From Hippophae tibetana (Eukaryota > Streptophyta > Magnoliopsida > Rosales > Elaeagnaceae), in assembly GCA_037013495.1 (NCBI GenBank), contig CM072803.1, positions 52,589,627-52,653,626 of the forward strand: 64,000 nucleotides of DNA, in the 5' to 3' direction. A program made the position numbers and the translations under genes. This document shows, piece after piece, positions 40,301 to 53,224 of the stretch. Below the pieces are notes generated by a model. That model did no database searches. It was not told the DNA's origin and was given only the letters and a program-made list of their open reading frames with translations. Every line of letters begins with the position of its first letter. Position 1 is the stretch's first letter.

Positions 40301-41692
40301 GCACAACCAAATTTAATTTCAATACATTGTATTCCAACACGACCAGAATAACTTATAAATAAGTTGAGAATATTGATGTTCTAAATGAGTTAAAAATGTG
40401 AAATATTGATCTCTTATACGAAATAATGAACAAAATTTCAAACATTTCATAGTTTTACATTTCAAGTTGTAATAAATTTCATTTAAATATATCATAATTA
40501 TAATGATAAAAAATCCGAAGTATTTATTTACCTACAAATTATTTTTAAAATAGAAATGAGAAACCTTTTTTGTTTTCTTTTCCACTTATTAAGTTTTCCC
40601 AATAGTCTCTCATTATTTTCTTTCCTTTGTAAGTCTTAATTCATACCACAATCAAATTCATTCAAATATTTCTCCCTCTCTTCCCAAGGGAAAAATGTGA
40701 TAGCTAGATGTGGTTTAAGATATTATTTGCTAACTTCTTGTTACGTAGCCTAAAACATTGCTATAGAGGATAAGCATAATATTTCAAAACTTATTTCTTA
40801 GCTTCCTACTCATAGAATTGGTTTTGAAAACTAGATTCTTAGGAGGAAAGAGATACCCAAATTTAATTTCAATACAGTGCATTCCAACACAACCAGAATA
40901 ACTTATAAATAAGTTGAGAATATTGATGTCATAAATGAATTAAAAATGAGAAATATTGATCCCATATACGACATAATGAACAAAATTTCAAACTTTTCAT
41001 AGTTTTACATTTCAAGTCGTAATAAATTACATTTAGATATGTTATAATTATAATGACAAAATATTTGGAGTATTTATTCAGCCACAAATTATTTGTAAAA
41101 TAAAAATGAGAAAATGTTTAAGTTTTCTTTTCCACTTATTTATTTGTCTTAATATTCTATCATTATTTTGTTTCCTTCGTAAGTGTTACTTCCCACGAAA
41201 ATCAAATTCATTCAAATTTTATTACCTCTCCTCCGAAGGGAAAAATGGGATGGCTAGAGATGGGTTTAGACACTATTTGGTAACTTCTTGTTACGTAGCA
41301 TGAACCATTGCCATAGAGGATAAGCATAATATTTCCTATCTAATTTATTTGCTTCTTACTCATAGAATGGGTTTAAAAAACTAGATTCTTAGGAGGAAAG
41401 ACCACCAAATTTAATTTCAATATGGTTTATCAACACAACCAGAATAACTTATAAATAAGTTTAGAATACTGATGTCATAAATGAGTTAAAAATGAGAAAT
41501 ATTGATCGCTTATACCAAATAATGACCAAAAATTCACTCTTTTCATGGTTTAACATTTTAAGTCGTAATAAAGTGCATTTAAATATATCATAATTATAAT
41601 GATAAAATATTTGGAGTATTTATTCAGCCTCAAATTATTTGTAAAATAGAAATTAGAAAATATTTAAGATTTCTCTTCCACTTATTTATTTT
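37311..41692. repeat. Eight-monomer HOR unit, 4382 bp, second copy
   Basis: This block has the same length, type order and markers as 27438-31819, including the 540-bp monomer (38958), the 3/1 hybrid (39498), the 5/5' hybrid (38408) and TTAGATATGTTATAATT in the type 3 monomer (40597). In both copies the type 4 monomer ends with GACCACCAAATTT and AATATGGTTTATC. In the type 4 monomer before 27438 these positions read GACAACCAAATTT and AATACGGTTAATC. The two 8-mers are therefore closer to each other than to the 11-mer. Confidence 0.92.
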
Positions 41693-44600
41693 TCCCAATA
41701 TTCTATCATTATTTTGTTTCATTCGTAAGTCTTAATTGCCACCACAATCAAATTCATTCAAATTTTATTACCTCTCCTCAAAAGGGAAAAAGGTGATGGC
41801 TAGAGGTGGTTATAGACATTATTTGGTAACTTCTTGTTACGTAGCATGAACCATTGCCATAGAGGAAAAGCATAATAATTCCAATCTTATTTCTTTGCTT
41901 CTTACCTAGAGAATGGGTTTCAAAAACTAGATTCTTAGGAGGAAAGACACAACCAAATTTAATTTCACTACGGTGCATTCTAACACAACTAGAATAACTT
42001 TTAAATAGGTTGAGAATATTAATGTCATAAATGAGTTAAAAATGAGAAATATTGATCTCTTATACGAAATAATGAACAAAATTTCAAACGTTTCATAGTT
42101 TTTAAACTTCAATTCTTAATAAATTTAATTTAAATATATCAAAATAATAATGATAAAAAATTTGGAGTATTTATTCAGCGACAAATTATTTGTAAAATAT
42201 AAATGACAAAATGTTTAAGTTTTCTTTTCCAATTATTTATTTTTCCCAATATTGTATCATTATTTTGATTCATTCGTAAGACTTAATATCCACCACAATC
42301 AAATTCGTTCAAATTTTATTACCTCTCTTCCCAAGGGAAAAAGGTGATGGCTAGAGATAGTTTTAGACATTCTTTGGTAACTTCTTGTTACGTAGCATGA
42401 ACCATTGCCATAGAGGAAAAGCATAATAATTCCAATCTTATTTCTTTGCTTCTTACTCATAGAATGGGTTTCAAAAACTCTATTATTAGGAGAAAATAAA
42501 ACCAAATTTAATTTCAATACGTTGTATTCCAACACAACTAGAATAACTTATAAATAAGTTCAGAATATTGATGTTATAAATGAGTTAAAAATGAGAAATA
42601 TTGATCTCTTATACGAAATAATGAACAAAATTTAAAACGTTTCATAGTTTTAAACTTCAATTCTTAATAAATTTAATTTAAATATATCAAAATTATAATG
42701 ATAAAACATTTGGAGTATTTATTCAGCCACAAATTATTTTTAAAATAGATATGAGAAAATGTTTAAGTTTTCTTTTCCACTTATTTATTTTTCCCAATAT
42801 TCTATAATTATTTTGTTTCATTTGTAAGAATTAATTCCCACCACAATCAAATTCATTCAAATTTTATTACCTCTCTTCCCAAGGGAAAAAGGTGATGGCT
42901 AGAGATGGTTTTAGACATTCTTTGGTAACTTCTTGTTACGTAGCATGAACCATTGCCATAGAGGAAAAGCATAATAATTCCAATCTTATTTCTTTGCTTC
43001 TTACTTATAGAATGGGTTTGAAAAACTAGATTCTTAGGAGGAAAGACACAACCAAATTTAATTTCAATACGGTGCATTCTAACACAACTAGAATAACTTT
43101 TAAATAGGTTGAGAATATTGATGTCGTAAATGAGTTAAAAATGAGAAATATTGATCTCTTATACGAAATAATGAATAAAATTTCAAACGTTTCATAGTTT
43201 TAAACTTCAATTCTTAATAAATTTAATTTAAATATATAAAAATTATAATGATAAAAAATTTGGAGTATTTATTCAGCGACAAATTATTTGTAAAATATAA
43301 ATGACAAAATGTTTAAGTTTTCTTTTCCACTTATTTATTTTTCCCAATATTCTATCATTATTTTGTTTCCTTCGTAAGTCTTAATTCCCAACACAATCAA
43401 ATTCGTTCAAATTTTATTACCTCTCCTCCAAAGGGAAAAGGTGATGGCTAGAGGTGGTTTTAGACATTATTTGGTAGCTTCTTGTTACGTAGCATGAACC
43501 ATTGCCATAGAGGATAAGCATAATATTTCCAATCTTATTTCTTTGCTTCTCACTCATAGAATGGTTTTTAAAAACTAGATTCTTATGAGGAAAGAAAACC
43601 AAATTTAATTTCAATACGGTTTATCAACACAACCAGAATAACTTATAAATAAGTTTAGAATATTGATGTCATAAATGAGTTAAAAATGTGAAATATTGAT
43701 CGCTTATACGAAATAATGACCAAAATTTAACTCTTTTCATAGTTTTACATTTTAAGTCGTAATAAAGTGCATTTAAATATATCATAATTATAATGATAAA
43801 ATATTTGGAGTATTTATTCAGCCACAAATTATTTCTAAAATAGAAATGAGAAAATATTTAAGTTTTCTTTTCCACTTATTTATTTTTCTCAATATTCTAT
43901 CATTATTTTTTTTCATTCGTAAGTTTTAATTCCCACCACAATCAAATTCATTCATATTTTATTACCTCTCCTCACAAGGGAAAAAGGTGATGACTAGAGG
44001 TGGTTATAGACATTCTTTGGTAACTTCTTGTTACGTAGCATGAACCATTGCCATAGAGGAAAAGCATAATAATTCCAATCTTATTTCTTTGCTTCTTACC
44101 TAGAGAATGGGTTTCAAAAACTAGATTCTTAGGAGGAAAGACACAAACAAATTTAATTTCACTACGGTGCATTCTAACACAACTAGAATAACTTTTAAAT
44201 AGGTTGAGAATATTGATGTCATAAATGAGTTAAAAATGAGAAATATTGATCTCTTATACGAAATAATGAACAAAATTTCAAACGTTTCATAGTTTTAAAC
44301 TTCAATTCTTAATAAATTTAATTTAAATATATAAAAATTATAATGATAAAAAATTTGGAGTATTTATTCAGCGATAAATTATTTGTAAAATAGAAATGAC
44401 AAAATGTTTAAGTTTTCTTTTCCACTTATTTATTTTTCCCAATATTCTATCATTATTTCGTTTCCTTCGTAAGTCTTAATTCCCACCACAATCAAATTCA
44501 TTCATATTTTATTACCTCTCCTCACAAGGGAAAAAGGTGATGGCTAGAGGTAGTTATAGACATTATTTGGTAACTTCTTGTTACGTAGCATGAACCATTG

Positions 44601-45652
44601 CCATAGAGGAAAAGCATAATAATTCCAATCTTATGTCTTTGCTTCTTACCTAGAGAATGGGTTTCAAAAACTAGATTCTTAGGAGGAAAGACACAACCAA
44701 ATTTAATTTCACTACGGTGCATTCTAACACAACTAGAATAACTTTTAAATAGGTTGAGAATATTGATGTCATAAATGAGTTAAAAATGAGAAATATTGAT
44801 CTCTTATACGAAATAATGAACAAAATTTCAAACGTTTCATAGTTTTAAACTTCAATTCTTAATAAATTTAATTTAAATATATCAAAATAATAATGATAAA
44901 AAATTTGGAGTATTTATTCAGCGACAAATTATTTGTAAAATATAAATGACAAAATGTTTAAGTTTTCTTTTCCACTTATTTATTTTTGCCAATATTGTAT
45001 CATTATTTTGATTCATTCGTAAGAGTTAATTCCCACCACTATCAAATTCATTCATATTTTATAACCTCTCCTCACAAGGGAAAAAGGTGATGGCTAGAGG
45101 TGGTTATAGACATTATTTGGTAACTTCTTGTAACGTAGCATGAACCATTGCCATAGAGGAAAAGCATAATAATTCCAATCTTATTTCTTTGCTTCTTACC
45201 TAGAGAATGGGTTTCAAAAACTAGATTCTTAGGAGGAAAGACGCAACCAAATTTAATTTCACTACGGTGCATTCTAACACAACTAGAATAACTTTTAAAT
45301 AGGTTGAGAATATTGATGTCATAAATGAGTTAAAAATGAGAAATATTGATCTCTTATACGAAATAATGAACAAAATTTCAAACGTTTCATAGTTTTAAAC
45401 TTCAATTCTTAATAAATTTAATTTAAATATATCAAAATTATAATGATAAAAAATTTGGAGTATTTATTCAGCGACAAATTATTTGTAAAATATAAATGAC
45501 GAAATGTTTAAGTTTTCTTTTCCACTTATTTATTTTTCCCAATATTCTATCATTATTTTGTTTCCTTCTTAAGTCTTAATTCCCAACACAATCAAATTCG
45601 TTCAAATTTTATTACCTCTCCTCCAAAGGGAAAAGGTGATGGCTAGAGGTGG
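37311..45652. repeat. Second, incomplete copy of the 18-mer (about 8.3 kb)
   Basis: Monomer starts are 37311, 37861, 38408, 38958, 39498, 40048, 40597, 41147, 41693, 42244, 42792, 43342, 43887, 44437, 44987 and 45537. It matches 27438 to about 35779 with only a handful of differences noticed: CGTAAGTC against CTTAAGTC near 41728, AATTGCC against AATTCCC, one extra T near 42103, and a cluster in the 43342 monomer (GGTTTTTAAAAAC, TTATGAGG). Matching stops within the monomer at 45537, where copy 2 has GGTTTTAGAC and copy 1 has GGTTATAGAC. Copy 2 then continues as type 2-3-4. The right edge is approximate. Confidence 0.88.
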
Positions 45653-47181
45653 TTTTAGACATTATTTGGTAGCTTCTTGTTACGTAGCATGAACCATTGC
45701 CATAGAGGATAAGCATAATATTTCCAATCTTATTTCTTTGCTTCTTACTCATAGAATGGGTTTGAAAAACTAGATTCTTAGGAGGAAAAGCACAACCAAA
45801 TTTAATTTCAATACGTTGTATTCCAACACGACCAGAATAACTTATAAATAAGTTGAGAATATTGATTTTATAAATGAGTTAAAAATGTGAAATATTGATC
45901 TCTTATACGAAATAATGAACAAAATTTCAAACATTTCATAGTTTTACATTTCAAGTTGTAATAAATTTCATTTAAATATATCATAATTATAATGATAAAA
46001 AATTCGAAGTATTTATTTACCTACAAATTATTTTTAAAATAGAAATGAGAAACCTTTTTTGTTTTATTTTCCACTTATTAAGTTTTCCCAATAGTCTATC
46101 ATTATTTTCTTTCCTTTGTAAGTCTTAATTCATACCACAATCAAATTCATTCAAATATTTCTCCCTCTTTTCCCAAGGGAAAAATGTGATAGCTAGATGT
46201 GGTTTAAGATATTATTTGCTAACTTCTTGTTACGTAGCCTGAAACATTGCTATAGAGGATAAGCATAATATTTCAAAACTTATTTCTTAGCTTCCTACTC
46301 ATAGAATTGGTTTTGAAAACTAGATTCTTAGGAGGAAAGAGATCCCCAAATTTAATTTCAATACAGTGCATTCCAACACAACCAGAATAACTTATAAATA
46401 AGTTGAGAATATTGATGTCATAAATGAATTAAAAATGAGAAATATTGATCCCTTATACGACATAATGAACAAAATTTCAAACTTTTCATAGTTTTACATT
46501 TCAAGTCGTAATAAATTACATTTAAATATATTATAATTATAATGACAAAATATTTGGAGTATTTATTCAGCCACAAATTATTTGTAAAATAAAAATGAGA
46601 AAATGTTTAAGTTTTCTTTTCCACTTATCTATTTGTCTTAATATTCTATCATTATTTTGTTTCCTTCGTAAGTGTTAATTCCCACGAAAATAAAATTCAT
46701 TCAAATTTTATTACCTCTCCTCCGAAGGGAAAAATGGGATGGCTAGAGATGGGTTTAGACACTATTTGGTAACTTCTTGTTACGTAGCATGAACCATTGC
46801 CATAGAGGATAAGCATAATATTTCCTATCTAATTTATTTGCTTCTTACTCATAGAATGGGTTTAAAAAACTAGATTCTTAGGAGGAAAGACAACCAAATT
46901 TAATTTCAATACGGTTTATCAACACAACCAGAATAACTTATAAATAAGTTTAGAATATTGATGTCATAAATGAGTTAAAAATGAGAAATATTGATCGCTT
47001 ATACGAAATAATGAACAAAATTTCACTCTTTTCATGGTTTTACATTTTAAGTCGTAATAAAGTGCATTTAAATATATCATAATTATAATGATAAAATATT
47101 TGGAGTATTTATTCAGCCACAAATTATTTGTAAAATAGAAATGAGAAAATATTTAAGATTTCTCTTCCACTTATTCATTTT
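43887..47181. repeat. Six-monomer HOR unit, kind B (1-1b-1c-2-3-4), 3295 bp, first copy
   Basis: Monomer starts are 43887, 44437, 44987, 45537, 46086 and 46636. Its first three monomers are also the end of the second 18-mer copy, so the two organisations overlap. Its opening monomer is a variant type 1 with TCTCAATATT, CATTATTTTTTTTC and GTGATGACTAGAGG. The next two copies open instead with the canonical TCCCAATATT and GTGATGGCTAGAGG. Kind B expands the 4-mer by tripling the type 1 class, whereas kind A inserts 2' and 5. Confidence 0.88.
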
Positions 47182-50100
47182 TCCCAATATTCTATCATTA
47201 TTTTGTTTCATTCGTAAGTCTTAATTCCCACCACTATCAAATTCATTCATATTTTATTACCTCTCCTCACAAGGGAAAAAGGTGATGGCTAGAGGTGGTT
47301 ATAGACATTATTTGGTAACTTCTTGTTACGTAGCATGAACCATTGCCATAGAGGAAAAGCATAATAATTCCAATCTTATTTCTTTGCTTCTTACCTAGAG
47401 AATGGGTTTCAAAAACTAGATTCTTAGGAGGAAAGACACAAACAAATTTAATTTCACTACGGTGCATTCTAACACAACTAGAATAACTTTTAAATAGGTT
47501 GAGAATATTGATGTCATAAATGAGTTAAAAATGAGAAATATTGATCTCTTATACGAAATAATGAACAAAATTTCAAACGTTTCATAGTTTTAAACTTCAA
47601 TTCTTAATAAATTTAATTTAAATATATAAAAATTATAATGATAAAAAATTTGGAGTATTTATTCAGCGATAAATTATTTGTAAAATAGAAATGACAAAAT
47701 GTTTAAGTTTTCTTTTCCACTTATTTATTTTTCCCAATATTCTATCATTATTTCGTTTCCTTCGTAAGTCTTAATTCCCACCACAATCAAATTCATTCAT
47801 ATTTTATTACCTCTCCTCACAAGGGAAAAAGGTGATGGCTAGAGGTAGTTATAGACATTATTTGGTAACTTCTTGTTACGTAGCATGAACCATTGCCATA
47901 GAGGAAAAGCATAATAATTCCAATCTTATGTCTTTGCTTCTTACCTAGAGAATGGGTTTCAAAAACTAGATTCTTAGGAGGAAAGACACAACCAAATTTA
48001 ATTTCACTACGGTGCATTCTAACACAACTAGAATAACTTTTAAATAGGTTGAGAATATTGATGTCATAAATGAGTTAAAAATGAGAAATATTGATCTCTT
48101 ATACGAAATAATGAACAAAATTTCAAACGTTTCATAGTTTTAAACTTCAATTCTTAATAAATTTAATTTAAATATATCAAAATAATAATGATAAAAAATT
48201 TGGAGTATTTATTCAGCGACAAATTATTTGTAAAATATAAATGACAAAATGTTTAAGTTTTCTTTTCCACTTATTTATTTTTGCCAATATTGTATCATTA
48301 TTTTGATTCATTCGTAAGAGTTAATTCCCACCACTATCAAATTCATTCATATTTTATAACCTCTCCTCACAAGGGAAAAAGGTGATGGCTAGAGGTGGTT
48401 ATAGACATTATTTGGTAACTTCTTGTAACGTAGCATGAACCATTGCCATAGAGGAAAAGCATAATAATTCCAATCTTATTTCTTTGCTTCTTACCTAGAG
48501 AATGGGTTTCAAAAACTAGATTCTTAGGAGGAAAGACGCAACCAAATTTAATTTCACTACGGTGCATTCTAACACAACTAGAATAACTTTTAAATAGGTT
48601 GAGAATATTGATGTCATAAATGAGTTAAAAATGAGAAATATTGATCTCTTATACGAAATAATGAACAAAATTTCAAACGTTTCATAGTTTTAAACTTCAA
48701 TTCTTAATAAATTTAATTTAAATATATCAAAATTATAATGATAAAAAATTTGGAGTATTTATTCAGCGACAAATTATTTGTAAAATATAAATGACGAAAT
48801 GTTTAAGTTTTCTTTTCCACTTATTTATTTTTCCCAATATTCTATCATTATTTTGTTTCCTTCTTAAGTCTTAATTCCCAACACAATCAAATTCGTTCAA
48901 ATTTTATTACCTCTCCTCCAAAGGGAAAAGGTGATGGCTAGAGGTGGTTTTAGACATTATTTGGTAGCTTCTTGTTACGTAGCATGAACCATTGCCATAG
49001 AGGATAAGCATAATATTTCCAATCTTATTTCTTTGCTTCTTACTCATAGAATGGGTTTGAAAAACTAGATTCTTAGGAGGAAAAGCACAACCAAATTTAA
49101 TTTCAATACGTTGTATTCCAACACGACCAGAATAACTTATAAATAAGTTGAGAATATTGATTTTATAAATGAGTTAAAAATGTGAAATATTGATCTCTTA
49201 TACGAAATAATGAACAAAATTTCAAACATTTCATAGTTTTACATTTCAAGTTGTAATAAATTTCATTTAAATATATCATAATTATAATGATAAAAAATTC
49301 GAAGTATTTATTTACCTACAAATTATTTTTAAAATAGAAATGAGAAACCTTTTTTGTTTTATTTTCCACTTATTAAGTTTTCCCAATAGTCTATCATTAT
49401 TTTCTTTCCTTTGTAAGTCTTAATTCATACCACAATCAAATTCATTCAAATATTTCTCCCTCTTTTCCCAAGGGAAAAATGTGATAGCTAGATGTGGTTT
49501 AAGATATTATTTGCTAACTTCTTGTTACGTAGCCTGAAACATTGCTATAGAGGATAAGCATAATATTTCAAAACTTATTTCTTAGCTTCCTACTCATAGA
49601 ATTGGTTTTGAAAACTAGATTCTTAGGAGGAAAGAGATCCCCAAATTTAATTTCAATACAGTGCATTCCAACACAACCAGAATAACTTATAAATAAGTTG
49701 AGAATATTGATGTCATAAATGAATTAAAAATGAGAAATATTGATCCCTTATACGACATAATGAACAAAATTTCAAACTTTTCATAGTTTTACATTTCAAG
49801 TCGTAATAAATTACATTTAAATATATTATAATTATAATGACAAAATATTTGGAGTATTTATTCAGCCACAAATTATTTGTAAAATAAAAATGAGAAAATG
49901 TTTAAGTTTTCTTTTCCACTTATCTATTTGTCTTAATATTCTATCATTATTTTGTTTCCTTCGTAAGTGTTAATTCCCACGAAAATAAAATTCATTCAAA
50001 TTTTATTACCTCTCCTCCGAAGGGAAAAATGGGATGGCTAGAGATGGGTTTAGACACTATTTGGTAACTTCTTGTTACGTAGCATGAACCATTGCCATAG

Positions 50101-50476
50101 AGGATAAGCATAATATTTCCTATCTAATTTATTTGCTTCTTACTCATAGAATGGGTTTAAAAAACTAGATTCTTAGGAGGAAAGACAACCAAATTTAATT
50201 TCAATATGGTTTATCAACACAACCAGAATAACTTATAAATAAGTTTAGAATATTGATGTCATAAATGAGTTAAAAATGAGAAATATTGATCGCTTATACG
50301 AAATAATGAACAAAATTTCACTCTTTTCATGGTTTTACATTTTAAGTCGTAATAAAGTGCATTTAAATATATCATAATTATAATGATAAAATATTTGGAG
50401 TATTTATTCAGCCACAAATTATTTGTAAAATAGAAATGAGAAAATATTTAAGATTTCTCTTCCACTTATTCATTTT
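47182..50476. repeat. Six-monomer HOR unit, kind B, 3295 bp, second copy
   Basis: Monomer starts are 47182, 47732, 48282, 48832, 49381 and 49931. Its type 1b (TATTTCGTTTCC), 1c (TGCCAATATTG, GACGAAATG), 2 (GATTTTATAAATG), 3 (AGATCCCC) and 4 (CACGAAAATAAAATTC) monomers match those of the preceding unit at the same spacing. The shared loss of a C in the type 4 marker (AAAATAAAATTC for AAAATCAAATTC) at 46687 and 49984 confirms that the whole unit was duplicated. Confidence 0.92.
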
Positions 50477-53224
50477 TCCCAATATTCTATCATTATTTTG
50501 TTTCATTCGTAAGTCTTAATTCCCACCACTATCAAATTCATTCATATTTTATTACCTCTCCTCACAAGGGAAAAAGGTGATGGCTAGAGGTGGTTATAGA
50601 CATTATTTGGTAACTTCTTGTTACGTAGCATGAACCATTGCCATAGAGGAAAAGCATAATAATTCCAATCTTATTTCTTTGCTTCTTACCTAGAGAATGG
50701 GTTTCAAAAACTAGATTCTTAGGAGGAAAGACACAAACAAATTTAATTTCACTACGGTGCATTCTAACACAACTAGAATAACTTTTAAATAGGTTGAGAA
50801 TATTGATGTCATAAATGAGTTAAAAATGAGAAATATTGATCTCTTATACGAAATAATGAACAAAATTTCAAACGTTTCATAGTTTTAAACTTCAATTCTT
50901 AATAAATTTAATTTAAATATATAAAAATTATAATGATAAAAAATTTGGAGTATTTATTCAGCGATAAATTATTTGTAAAATAGAAATGACAAAATGTTTA
51001 AGTTTTCTTTTCCACTTATTTATTTTTCCCAATATTCTATCATTATTTCGTTTCCTTCGTAAGTCTTAATTCCCACCACAATCAAATTCATTCATATTTT
51101 ATTACCTCTCCTCACAAGGGAAAAAGGTGATGGCTAGAGGTAGTTATAGACATTATTTGGTAACTTCTTGTTACGTAGCATGAACCATTGCCATAGAGGA
51201 AAAGCATAATAATTCCAATCTTATGTCTTTGCTTCTTACCTAGAGAATGGGTTTCAAAAACTAGATTCTTAGGAGGAAAGACACAACCAAATTTAATTTC
51301 ACTACGGTGCATTCTAACACAACTAGAATAACTTTTAAATAGGTTGAGAATATTGATGTCATAAATGAGTTAAAAATGAGAAATATTGATCTCTTATACG
51401 AAATAATGAACAAAATTTCAAACGTTTCATAGTTTTAAACTTCAATTCTTAATAAATTTAATTTAAATATATCAAAATAATAATGATAAAAAATTTGGAG
51501 TATTTATTCAGCGACAAATTATTTGTAAAATATAAATGACAAAATGTTTAAGTTTTCTTTTCCACTTATTTATTTTTGCCAATATTGTATCATTATTTTG
51601 ATTCATTCGTAAGAGTTAATTCCCACCACTATCAAATTCATTCATATTTTATAACCTCTCCTCACAAGGGAAAAAGGTGATGGCTAGAGGTGGTTATAGA
51701 CATTATTTGGTAACTTCTTGTAACGTAGCATGAACCATTGCCATAGAGGAAAAGCATAATAATTCCAATCTTATTTCTTTGCTTCTTACCTAGAGAATGG
51801 GTTTCAAAAACTAGATTCTTAGGAGGAAAGACGCAACCAAATTTAATTTCACTACCGTGCATTCTAACACAACTAGAATAACTTTTAAATAGGTTGAGAA
51901 TATTGATGTCATAAATGAGTTAAAAATGAGAAATATTGATCTCTTATACGAAATAATGAACAAAATTTCAAACGTTTCATAGTTTTAAACTTCAATTCTT
52001 AATAAATTTAATTTAAATATATCAAAATTATAATGATAAAAAATTTGGAGTATTTATTCAGCGACAAATTATTTGTAAAATATAAATGACGAAATGTTTA
52101 AGTTTTCTTTTCCACTTATTTATTTTTCCCAATATTCTATCATTATTTTGTTTCCTTCTTAAGTCTTAATTCCCAACACAATCAAATTCGTTCAAATTTT
52201 ATTACCTCTCCTCCAAAGGGAAAAGGTGATGGCTAGAGGTGGTTTTAGACATTATTTGGTAGCTTCTTGTTACGTAGCATGAACCATTGCCATAGAGGAT
52301 AAGCATAATATTTCCAATCTTATTTCTTTGCTTCTTACTCATATAATGGGTTTGAAAAACTAGATTCTTAGGAGGAAAAGCACAACCAAATTTAATTTCA
52401 ATACGTTGTATTCCAACACGACCAGAATAACTTATAAATAAGTTGAGAATATTGATTTTATAAATGAGTTAAAAATGTGAAATATTGATCTCTTATACGA
52501 AATAATGACCAAATTTCAAACATTTCATAGTTTTACATTTCAAGTTGTAATAAATTTCATTTAAATATATCATAATTATAATGATAAAAAATTCGAAGTA
52601 TTTATTTACCTACAAATTATTTTTAAAATAGAAATGAGAAACCTTTTTTGTTTTATTTTCCACTTATTAAGTTTTCCCAATAGTCTATCATTATTTTCTT
52701 TCCTTTGTAAGTCTTAATTCATACCACAATCAAATTCATTCAAATATTTCTCCCTCTTTTCCCAAGGGAAAAATGTGATAGCTAGATGTGGTTTAAGATA
52801 TTATTTGCTAACTTGTTGTTACGTAGCCTGAAACATTGCTATAGAGGATAAGCATAATATTTCAAAACTTATTTCTTAGCTTCCTACTCATAGAATTGGT
52901 TTTGAAAACTAGATTCTTAGGAGGAAAGAGATCCCCAAATTTAATTTCAATACAGTGCATTCCAACACAACCAGAATAACTTATAAATAAGTTTAGAATA
53001 TTGATGTCATAAATGAGTTAAAAATGAGAAATATTGATCGCTTATACGAAATAATGAACAAAATTTCACTCTTTTCATGGTTTTACATTTTAAGTCGTAA
53101 TAAAGTGCATTTAAATATATCATAATTATAATGATAAAATATTTGGAGTATTTATTCAGCCACAAATTATTTGTAAAATAGAAATGAGAAAATATTTAAG
53201 ATTTCTCTTCCACTTATTCATTTT
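50477..53224. repeat. Kind B HOR unit, third copy, five monomers (2748 bp) after losing one
   Basis: Monomer starts are 50477, 51027, 51577, 52127 and 52675. The first four match the preceding unit closely, with small private changes such as ACTACCGTGC near 51852, CATATAATGGG near 52342 and ATGACCAAATTTC near 52506. In place of separate type 3 and type 4 monomers there is one fused 3/4 monomer, so the unit is 547 bp shorter than its two siblings. Confidence 0.92.
52675..53224. repeat. Fused monomer: type 3 head and type 4 tail
   Basis: From 52675 to about 52990 it is type 3 (TCCCAATAGTC, GATAGCTAGATGTGG, AGAGATCCCC, ATACAGTGCATTCC). From about 52991 it is type 4 (GTTTAGAATATTG, GATCGCTTATACG, TCACTCTTTTCATGG, TTTAAGATTTCTC). 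The switch falls inside the shared string AATAACTTATAAATAAGTT. An unequal crossover between neighbouring type 3 and type 4 monomers would give exactly this product and remove one monomer length. Confidence 0.92.
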
